Assembly (NCBI RefSeq): GCF_030445035.2
Contig: NC_080685.1
Span: 110,720,432-110,784,431 of the forward strand
Reading direction: 5' to 3'
From: Dasypus novemcinctus
Lineage: Eukaryota; Chordata; Mammalia; Cingulata; Dasypodidae
DNA length: 64,000 nt
The notes beneath the pieces were generated by a model, which saw only the letters and a list, made by a program, of their open reading frames with translations, made no database searches and was not told the DNA's origin. The first letter of the stretch is position 1. Every line of letters starts with the position of its first letter. The position numbers and the translations under genes were made by a program. Of the stretch, positions 46,489-55,570 are shown one piece after another.

Positions 46489-46715
46489 CAAGGGTTCTTA
46501 ACCAGGGGTCCAGAGACCCCCAAGAGGTCTGTGGAAAGATTTAAGGGGGTCCGTGAGCTTGAATTGAAAATTCACAAAAACATTTTTCTTGTGGGGGTGT
46601 GTTGGTGCGGGTGCGATATATTTATTAAATAATACACAGTAGAGTGTGGATTTAGTAAGGGGTCCATGGTTTTCACCTGACCAGCAAAGGGAACAAAAAA
46701 GGGTAAGAACCCCTG
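46489..46715. mobile_element. Non-autonomous hAT-like element with inverted ends
   Basis: The left end caagggttcttaacc mirrors the right end gggtaagaacccctg, giving a terminal inverted repeat of about 15 bp. The flanks acttagta (46481-46488) and ccttatta (46716-46723) match at 6 of 8 positions, the duplication size expected for hAT transposons. The 227-bp body is non-coding. The same family occurs at 16694-16895. Confidence 0.75.
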
Positions 46716-46723
46716 CCTTATTA

Positions 46724-48797
46724 TAATATCTGTATTATGTTGGGGGTTAAGAAGTAACTCCAAACTGGATCAGTTATAAAGTACAACTATTTTCCCAAGT
46801 TTCCACAGGGAAAACCTTTTAACATTTTAAAAATTACAAACATAATATCTCTATCATACCATTTTGTTTCTCCATCGCTTTTGAGTCATCCCATGACTGC
46901 AGGTCCGTTCTTTCTCACTGTAGAAGAGAATTTACTTTCCCTGAAAATATGTTTATCTAGTCCTTCCTTTAATCAAAGGAATCGGTTAATTATCATCTCC
47001 TGACTTTAATTGCATTAAGGCTACATATGTGAAAATCCTAAGATATAGCAAACCCTAAGATCTTACAAATGTTTAAAATCTTCTAAGGCTCCCTTGAGCA
47101 CTCACAATTTAACAGGTTATGATGCTGCAGTGTTAGCACGGAAGATGGTACCGTGTAAACGGAGGTGAGGGGTGAGGGCTTGAGTTCCAATCCTGACTCC
47201 CTGCTGACTCCACTGGTGTCAGGCAATTCTCTTCCCTCCCTGTTGTTCTGGTAAAGCACTCACAGCAGTGCTCCTAGTACACGCTCAATCTGTGTCAGTC
47301 ACCATTTGTACACATCTAGGGTCTCCGACTCATGGAATATTTGCATTGTGGGCAAATGATTGTTTCCATGGAAACCTAACTTTCATATTTCTGTGCTCTT
47401 ATCTCATAACTTTCTTTTTAAATAAAAGAAGTTTGTGGGCTACAATTTTCATTTTAGCCCTGCGTTGACATAAGTTTCCCATTTATTGCCTGGGTGTTTG
47501 CATACCTTTTTTTTTTTTTCTAAACGTTTTATAGTTCTGGTATTTTCAACAAGTCTGTATCTTGTAGGCCCATGGGGAGAGGGTCCTGTTTTGTATTCTC
47601 AGACACTGTTCTTGAAGGCATCTGTTTTTCTGTGTAATAAGGGAAAAGTGGGTGTGGGTGTGAAAGAACTGAAATCCTGTGAAATTGCACTGTAAAACCA
47701 AATTATGAAAATTAATTATTTACCTATCCAGCCATTTAGAAAAAAATTTCTGGCCCAAATACTATCTTCTGAGTAAAGGTGATTCCAAAACCATATATTT
47801 ATATTTAATATAAATGACAATTAGCTAGATTAAAAAAGCTTTCTCTTACACTGTGAAAATTGGGGAAAAAATTATCTAGAGCAACTCATCCAATAGAAGT
47901 AAAATGTGGGCCATGTTTATAATTAAATTCACCACATTAAAACAAGCAAAAAATGACATTGATCTTAGTAACATATTTTATTTAACCCAATAGATTCAAA
48001 ATACCATCGTTTCGACACAAACAATGCAAAAAGCATCGAGATATTTTACATCCTTTTTTTTTCTGTATTGTCTTTAAAATCCAGCATGTATTTTGTATTC
48101 ACAGCACTTGTCAATGTGCACGACCCACATTTTATGTACTTATAACCTCATGTAGCTGCTGGCTGCTCTGTTGGACAAAGTAGCTCCAGCTTTTTTCTTC
48201 CCTTTAATTCATCCAGGAATTAGGAGTTTCTCTGAGCTCAGATTTGAAGTCACCACAACAATTGACAGGCTGTTTTGAGGAAGGTCATAGAGTGCGTTTC
48301 TATTCCATAGATTCATTTGGATTTTGTGGGGTCAGAGCACATTTTGCCATATTTTCCACGTCTCCAAAAAATCAAGAAAAGAGGTTTAGGGCTTCATTTG
48401 GCAGAAGGCCCAAATTCTTAGGCATCCTGTGTAACACGCTGAGGATTTTTTCTGCCAAATAGAAATTAGGTTGATTGTTCTTAGCGTCCAGGGAAGGCTT
48501 GGCAGCCTCGCATTTGCAGGACATCTCTTTCATCTGTCCCAAGAAGAGCAGACGGTGGTGTCTGGGCTTGTGCTCCTCCCAGGGGCCTTCAGCAGATGCT
48601 AACGATGCAGGTGAAGGGGACGTCTTCCAGGTTCCACGCTGAGCTCGAAGGCCTGGACTCTCCTCAGAGAAAAGGGTTCTCTTCCAGACATTTTGTTTCC
48701 TGTTGGGTGTGGAGTTGGGGAGCTCACGTCTTATTGCAGACTCTTCCACCTGCTTTCCAGGATCATTGTTTTCAAGGCCACCCCTCCTGGAAACACT
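46724..48797. other. Intergenic sequence, largely repeat-free
   Basis: About 2 kb with no recognised repeat, AT-rich between 47690 and 48110. A 163-codon minus-strand open frame (48372-48863) starts inside the neighbouring SINE; I recognise no family and do not call it as a gene. Confidence 0.35.
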
Positions 48798-48887
48798 TTT
48801 TTTCCTTTTAGGAGGTACCGGGAATTGAACCTGGGACCTTGGACGTGCAAAGCTGGCGCTCAACCACTGAGCTACACCCGCTCCCCT
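48798..48887 (-). mobile_element. Short DAS-type SINE
   Basis: The minus-strand tRNA head reads gtgtagctcagtggttgagc then ggttcaattcc, with a short A-tail seen as the T-run at 48798-48805. Confidence 0.88.
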
Positions 48888-49749
48888 GCAGGCCTTTTGT
48901 TACTGCCATTACCACCTTCCCAGGCCCCCGGGCTGGAAGCCCTCTTTCTCCAGAATCCGTCAGCAGGTCTCCCCTTCTGCAGGGTCCCTTGAATCCATCC
49001 TTTCCCACCCCACTGCTGTCATCTGGGTTAAGGCCCCCCGATGGCTCATCCAGGGGGCTGAGCCAGTGACCTAACTGGCCATCTGTCTCCGATTCCCCTC
49101 CCCTCACGCTCTAATTTACCTTCCACAGGGCTGCCAGGGTGAGCTTTCTAAAATATAGCCTTGATGAAAGATTTTCGTTGACCCCTGACTGTTGTCAACA
49201 CAGTGGATTGAGACCCATTTTTTTTTTAATAAGCAGAAGAAACAGATAAAACAGATAAAACAAAACAGATAAAAGCTGAGTTCCTTTAGGTAAAGCAGAC
49301 TCAGAGGCCCCAGAGCCCGCGCTAACGTCCCCCTGCTCCACACAGCTGGGCCTCTTCTGCCCAGCGGGCCACGGTCGGCGTTCCCTGGCGTGGCACTCGA
49401 GGCCCTGCACGGAACCTGCCCCGCCTACCTTCCCATCTCACCACCCGCCGCGCCACTGCCCGCCCCGTTCCTCCTCGCACACACACCACCGTGTCCTATA
49501 ACAAAGAATTCGGCTGGCCTTTGTTCCCAGGTCCTGGGAGATAGCCTTTAGGTCACTGGCGTTTCCCATGATGAAAGGTTTTGCCGTTCGCGGCGACCTC
49601 CTGTCCATCCCTGATGGCTTATGCTGATGAGACGTCTCAGGGCGAGGGCTGGCCATGCCATTAGGGGTGAGGTCTGAGCCACGTCCTAGCACCCGCCCTG
49701 CAGGCGGTAGAGGGTGGCTGGACACTGGGTTCATCCACACGGTGCTGAC
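48888..49749. other. Intergenic sequence
   Basis: No gene or confident repeat. A short a/c-rich repeated aaacagataaaac motif is present at about 49239-49274. Confidence 0.3.
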
Positions 49750-50114
49750 TCCATCCGTCTACCTGGGTTATGGAACCCCTGTAACAACTCCAGGCACCCA
49801 GGCTCTGGAAAGCTGCTCTGGATGCTAACAGACACCCATGTGCTGGGAGGGGACACATCCTGGCTCCACCTGGACTGGAGGTGGGAGTTTCACACCAGGT
49901 TGCCCCCCAGGCCTCACCCTATCTATTTGTATCCTTCTTGCTATAATAAAACCCATCCTAAGTAGAGCACTTTTCTGAGGTCCGGGAGTTGTTCTAGTGA
50001 TTTATTGAACCAGAGGGGGTTGTGGGAACTCCAGGATTTGTAGCCAGTTTGTCAGATGTGTAGGTGGCCTGGGAACCCCCAAACTTGCGGCTGGTGTCTG
50101 AAGTTAGGGCAGTC
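49750..50114 (+). mobile_element. Old LTR-like element, left part
   Basis: The segment has an ataataaaacccatcctaag polyadenylation-type region at about 49940-49960, then attgaaccagagggggttgt and aacttgcggctggtgtctga. It resembles a mammalian retroviral LTR 3' half whose name I cannot fix. It resumes at 51299 after insertion of copy D. It is non-coding. Confidence 0.45.
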
Positions 50115-51284
50115 CTTTCCCCCCAGCGTGGGACATGACACCCGGGGATGAGCCTCCCTGGCACCGAGGGACCACTATCAACTACCAACTGATGATGCAA
50201 CTGGAAAATGACCTCATACGGAAGGTTCAACGCGGATCAGCGGAATATCCCTGTCTACATAAAATAACATGACTTTAAAATGCTGTTTGACCTAATGTAA
50301 GGGGGAAATGGAAAGGAGAAATGAGTTTATATGGCTACAAGTCTCTAAAAAAGAGTCTGGAGGCTGTCAGGATTTCCCTTATGCACAACTGAGCAGAGTC
50401 TGAGAGACAGATAAAGCAGATACAACCCCCAGATATCGGTTCCTTTGAGGGCTAAAGAGATCCATGGGTGCTATGGTCATGGCAGATGGGGTTAACTACC
50501 AGGTCAGATGGCCCCTCTTTGGAACTGGTGTTTATGTGTGATGAATCTGGACTCAGATGGGATCTCTCTTCATAAGACTTTCATGCTAATGTGCTGAGGT
50601 GCAGTTAGTGTCGGGGTTTAAGATATATTTAGGGGATTTGAACCTCTGGACTGACAATGTGATAGCCAGGTCCTGAGCCTCAACAGACTCCAGCACCTAC
50701 AATCTGACTTATTGGGCTCACCACACTCAGCTAAGATGGAGTTGAAGAAGGACAACCACCACACCATGGAGCCTAGAGTGATTACAACTGAAAGTGGGAG
50801 GATTGCATCCAGCATCCATGTGGAATCTGAGCCTCCTCTTGACATAGAGGTGCAATGGACACAACCAATCCAATGTCCACATAGAAAAGGTGGCATTGGA
50901 TTGAGAAAAGTGGACATGATGGCTGATGGGTATGGGGAAAGGCAGGAAGAGATGAGAGGTGGAGGCGTCTTTGGGACATGGAGCTGCCCTGGATGGTGCT
51001 TCAGGGGCAATCACCGGACATTGTAAATCCTCACAGGGCCCACTGGATGGAATGGGGGAGAGTGTGGGCCATGGTGTGGACCGTTGACCATGGGGTGTGG
51101 GGGTGCCCAGAGATGTACTTGCCAAATGCAATGGATGTGTCATGATGATGGGAGGGAGTGTTGCTGGGGGGGGGAGAGGTGGGGTGGGGGTGGTAGGGTT
51201 CAATGGGACCTCATATATATATATTTTTAATGTAATATTATTACAAAGTCAATAAAAAAAATAAAATAAATTAAAAAAAAAAAA
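50115..51284 (+). mobile_element. L1-3'-type retroposon, copy D, longest copy
   Basis: At 1,170 bp this is the longest copy of the family. It is flanked by a perfect 14-bp target duplication, aagttagggcagtc, at 50101-50114 and 51285-51298, and ends in an A-rich tail at 51252-51284. The 3' 680 bp is collinear with the other copies. The 5' 490 bp (for example gggacatgacacccggggat) is unique to this copy here. No open frame resembles a LINE protein. Confidence 0.9.
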
Positions 51285-51298
51285 AAGTTAGGGCAGTC

Positions 51299-51392
51299 TT
51301 GTGGGGACTTGGGGGGACCGTGCCCTGAACCTGTGAACTCTGACCTACTCCAGAGTCTGAATCGTACACAGTTAACACCAACACTACCGCAG
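51299..51392 (+). mobile_element. Old LTR-like element, middle part
   Basis: This continues the element interrupted at 50114: ttgtggggacttggggggac, cctgaacctgtgaactctga, cagagtctgaatcgtacaca. It is interrupted again by copy E and probably ends shortly after 51983. Confidence 0.45.
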
Positions 51393-51972
51393 CTGAGCAG
51401 GGTGCTCCATCCACCAGCCACATGCGGCGAAGCCCCCACTCGAGTTACAGGCAGAGTGGGCATCGCCATGCCAGGGTCCTCAGGAGGGAGGAATGAAGTA
51501 GGGACTGGAGTGGACTTGCTGGTATTCTACTATAGACTTATTCTACTATAGAACTATGGTGACTCTAGCAGTGGAAGTAATGGTACCACTGATGTGGAGG
51601 CGGTGGCCACGGAAGGTGCTGGGGGCAGGGAGAGGGAAGAAGAGGTGTGATGTGGGGGCATTTTCAGGTCTTGGAGTTGTCCTGAATGATATTGCAGGGC
51701 AGATGCACGTCATCATATATCCTGCCATAACCCACTGGAAGTACTGGGGGAGAGTGTAAACTACGCAGAAGCTGTAATCCATGCGGTGCAGCAGTGCTCC
51801 AGAACGTATTCATCAAACACAATGAGTGTGTCTCACTGATGAAAGAGGTTGTTGATGTGGGAGGGGTGGGGGTGGGGGTATATGGGATCCTCTTATATTT
51901 TCTGATGTTACATTTTGTATGATCTATGTATCTTTAAAAAAATAAATAAAATATAGTTTTTAAAAAAACAAA
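51393..51972 (+). mobile_element. L1-3'-type retroposon, copy E
   Basis: Collinear with copies A-D (caggagggaggaatgaagta, gtgtgatgtgggggcatttt, ggtcttggagttgtcctgaa, ggttgttgatgtgggagggg, cttatattttctgatgttac), ending in an A-rich tail. The flanks actaccgcag (51383-51392) and actactgcag (51973-51982) form a 10-bp target duplication with one mismatch. Confidence 0.85.
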
Positions 51973-51982
51973 ACTACTGCAG

Positions 51983-52524
51983 TCGGTGCCAGAGGTTGCG
52001 CATCCTGCCACGCGAACCACACACGACCCCCAGCGGGCCCGGCCTTTCGGAGGCGCCCCGTCGTGGCTTGCCCAGCTGCCTGGTGATGTCCGCTCCGCCG
52101 CAGCCCCGTGGGCATCCTGCATGAGCCTTCCCTTACAAACAACCCAGGTAGAATGAACCTCCGCCTCCTCTAAGAACTCTGTGATGGCCACTACTTGCCC
52201 ACTTACCACCTTGTTCCCCTGAATCTCTCTCTCCTAGCAATGCTGTAGGAAAGGACATGGATTATCTTTCGAACCCTGGCCCAGACTTTCAATAAATATC
52301 CGTGGTGTTATAAGGTTAACACCATGTCCTGTGCTCCATCAGCAGCAGGGGTCAGTGAGCTATGCCCTACTTCACGATAACCTCTGGGAACCTTCGGAGG
52401 AAGCAAGAAGCAAAGAGCCCCGAACAGGAAACCTGAGGCCTTGGCTTCCCGTGCTGGCCGTGCCCCAAACTGCATCTTTAAATCCAGCTCTACAGTGCTA
52501 CGGGTTTAGTGCTCTTGGCATAAT
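51983..52524. other. Intergenic sequence
   Basis: The first ~50 bp probably complete the LTR-like element. The rest has no recognised feature. Confidence 0.3.
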
Positions 52525-52765
52525 GATGATAATGATTCGCTTAGCTAATATTTATAGGGCAGCCACCACATGCCGGGCACTGCTGCTAGCATTTTTCATG
52601 GATTAACTCATTTTTGCTTTACAGAATGAATGTGGAGGCATCTATTAGATTGAACCTCTTTCTCCAGTTACATCTGGGGCTGGAAAAGCCCTTACAAATC
52701 ATCTCTTCCAGCACCCTCATTTTACAGGGGAGGAAATTGGGACAACTGCTCTAAGCGACTCGGGG
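52525..52765 (-). repeat. MIR/L2-like remnants
   Basis: The words cttagctaatatttataggg, ccacatgccgggcactgctg and cctcattttacaggggagga resemble antisense MIR family segments. Boundaries and family are uncertain. Confidence 0.45.
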
Positions 52766-53086
52766 GGCAGGGGGGGAGGAAGAGCGCCGGCTGGTGATAG
52801 GTCTCCTGGCTCTTGGGCAGTAGCCTTTCGCCCACACAACACTGCCTCTCTGAAACAGGACATGGCCTAGGTACTGGCCAGAGCCACACTTAGCTCTGCA
52901 AAATGCTTTACAAAGCTTCAACAGAGGGGTAGGAAACTCAGTGACAGCCCAGCTCAATTCATGCCTAAAAATTTCCTACCTTAGAAAAGTTAAATAATTC
53001 CATTTCAAATTTGGTGTAATTTAAAAAATGTTTTTACCTCCTGGTAAGGATTACTGTCACATAAGATAATCTCTCTAACAATCACA
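52766..53086. other. Intergenic sequence
   Basis: No gene or confident repeat. Confidence 0.3.
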
Positions 53087-53433
53087 TGGGAAGCAGATGT
53101 GGCTCAGGCACCTGATCTCCCGTCTACCACATGGGAGGTCCGTGGTTTGGTTCCCAGTGCCTTCTAAAGTTCTAAAGAAGGCAGTGAGTTGGCGTGACGG
53201 GCAGGCATGGCAAGCTGACGCAACAAGACGACACAACAAGAGACACAAGAAGAAAAACATAATGAGAGACACAAGCCGGGAAAGGGGTGGCTCAAATGAT
53301 TAGGCACCTCCCCTCCACATGGGAGGACCCAGGTTCATTGCCTGATGCCTCCTAAAGACACAGCACACAGCAAAGTGCGAACAATAAGGGGGTGAGGAGA
53401 AATAAATAAATAAAATAAATCTTAAAAAAAAAT
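53087..53433 (+). mobile_element. Dimeric DAS-SINE (two tRNA-like heads)
   Basis: Two tRNA-like heads lie in the same orientation. The first is at 53087 (ggaagcagatgtggctcagg, then cgtctaccacatgggaggtc). The second is at about 53278 (gggaaaggggtggctcaaat, then ccacatgggaggacccaggt). They are joined by a short body (gacgcaacaagacgacacaa) and followed by an A-rich tail. The internal B-boxes are diverged. Confidence 0.85.
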
Positions 53434-54054
53434 CATGGGAGTGATGCCAATAGAAAATCCGGGTGGAAACAACTTCTTATCCCCAGCTATAGCTGTGCTG
53501 ATGACGGCCAAGGAGACCTCTGCTCCAAGAGAGAAGCTTCCATCTCCTTAGCTGCCCTAGTTAAGGATCCTACCACACGGCTCCCAGGACATGGCAGCCA
53601 CAATCCTGTGATGTACGTCTGACCATAATTTTCAAAGTATGCCTCAGTTCAAGGTGTATTTCCTGAGAGGTGACATATTGCGAAAACCTAAAGTCAAACC
53701 TTCTGCCATTCACGGAGGCACCTTTGGGGAAGTTGGGTGATAGAGATGTCTTAAGGAAACTCTATCAACCCTGCTTGGCTGCGATTGCTGTGGGCTCCAA
53801 GGTGCACCTTCTTTAAGGAGTGCTCAATGTTTGCGGAATGTTATCCAGAAATATCTCCTCCTTGCACCGCAGAGAAGGGAGATGACTGAGCCAGGCTCTT
53901 CAGTACCTGGAGGCCACCCCTCCCTGGCAGCTACCATTCACCTAAGCTAGTTTAGGATTATGTTAATTTCCTTCTACTGTCTTTAGAAAAATTTTAAACC
54001 CATATAATAATTTAAGTCTTAAAACTTTCAACCGAAGTCTAACAGGACATAAAA
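53434..54054. other. Intergenic sequence
   Basis: No gene or confident repeat. Confidence 0.3.
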
Positions 54055-54225
54055 ATAGTGTTTATTGCATGCATAACAGGTGTCAAGCTCCATAACCAGC
54101 TGCTCCTCCCAGCAGCCCTTAGGGCTGGTGTTATCGCCCGTGTACTCCCATTCCACCTGCTGGGAACGCAAGGGTCAAGATCACATAGGTGGAAAGTAGC
54201 AGATGAGATCAAAAACTCGTTTGCC
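54055..54225 (-). repeat. MIR fragment
   Basis: Features: tcctcccagcagcccttagg, gctggtgttatcgcccgtgt, aagggtcaagatcacatagg, tggaaagtagcagatgagat. Diverged antisense MIR. Confidence 0.55.
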
Positions 54226-54839
54226 CAATCCTAAATCCTGTGCTTTCCCCCATAGGCCATGGTGCCACAGCAAAGAAAAATAATTTCACAAAATTTGAAA
54301 AAAAAAAAAAAGGACTACCCCCCCCCAAAACCCAATAAATGTGATTTTAGCACGGTCTTCGCTGATGCTTTTTCAGAAATGAACACCACATTCCTATTTT
54401 GTCAAAAGCAGCAAGTACCATATGAGAGGAAAAATAGAGTCGTTTTTTCCCTGCTCTAAAATTTTAAAAAGTAAACATAAAACAAACGTTGGTGTTAATT
54501 ACATTCACAGTGTTGTGCTGAATTATATATTTGAATGTGGTTAAAAGAGGAAATTTTGGTTTGCATACGTGTTGCTAGAATAAATTAAAAAAAAAAACAA
54601 CCCATGTAACTGCACAACACAGTGAACCCTAAGTGAAACCATGGCCTAGAGCTAAGAGCACAATTACAAAAACGTGCTTTCATCACTTGTAACAAATGCA
54701 CTACAGCAATGCAAGGTCTTAATAAGAGGGAATCCTGTATTTTACGCATGAACCCGCAACTTCTCTAATAAACAATAAATTGCTCTTTGGGCCTGCTCAC
54801 GTAAATGTCACAATGCGGGTGCAGCCTGTTACCACGGGG
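54226..54839. other. Intergenic AT-rich sequence upstream of CCDC185
   Basis: A-runs at about 54298-54312 and 54588-54600. No repeat or gene recognised with confidence. Confidence 0.35.
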
Positions 54840-54989
54840 CTTGCACAGCTGCCTCATTTGCACGCGCTGCAGAGTGCGCGGCTGTGGGAACGTGACTCGG
54901 CTAAAGGCTCCTCCGGGCACGCCTCACCCCGTTTCCCCCGCACCTCGACCATTCTGGGGGTGATGCCTTCCCCCGACTCTCTGAAAACC

Positions 54990-55570
54990 CCACCACCTTA
55001 AAGTGCGCCGATACGAGTCCAGATGCCCGCCCCCGGCCCCTCGCTGCCCCCGGCCCCTCGCTGCCCCCGCCCGGCGGGCGGCGCCCCGCATTGTGCGGTG
55101 GCTGAGCGTCACAGGCGGCCCAGCCGCCCCGCAGCGCCCCGCGAGGCCCGGCGGAGCATGGCGGGCCTCGGCCGCTTCTCCCCGCCGCCCGACCTGGCGC
55201 CCTGGGAGCGCGCGGCGGCGCCTCGCGAGCGCGTGGCCTCGGCGCGCCGGGCCGAGCCCGGGAGCCGCGCCGAGCCGGGAGGCTGGGCCGAGCCCGGGAG
55301 CCGCGCGGAGCCGGGAGGCTGGGCCGAGCCCGGGAGCCGCGCCGAGCCGGGAGGCTGGGCCGAGCCCGGGAGCCGCGCCGAGCCCGCCCTGAGCGCCTGG
55401 GCCCGCGCGCCGGCGGCGGCGTGGGGGGCGCCGCGGGCCTGGACGCCGCAGGAGAGCCGCAGCCTCACGGACGTGGCCCGGAGGCCCCCGCCCCGCGCCA
55501 GGAAGCCGCGCTCCCGCGCCCGGCGCCCGGAGGGAGCCTGGGGGGAGGCCGAGAGCCAGGCTCCGCAGCG
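54990..55570. promoter_or_regulatory. CCDC185: CpG island over the CCDC185 5' end
   Basis: CpG is dense from just before the start codon through the first ~130 codons, then falls along the coding region. No TATA box is evident upstream. Part of the CpG content comes from the 36-bp coding repeat at 55251-55384. Confidence 0.75.

Noticed and set aside
55023-55157. Upstream in-frame ATG for CCDC185 at 55023, adding 45 residues
   Set aside because: The human protein starts at the residue matching 55158, which has a strong context (A at -3, G at +4); the extension is low-complexity proline-rich sequence.
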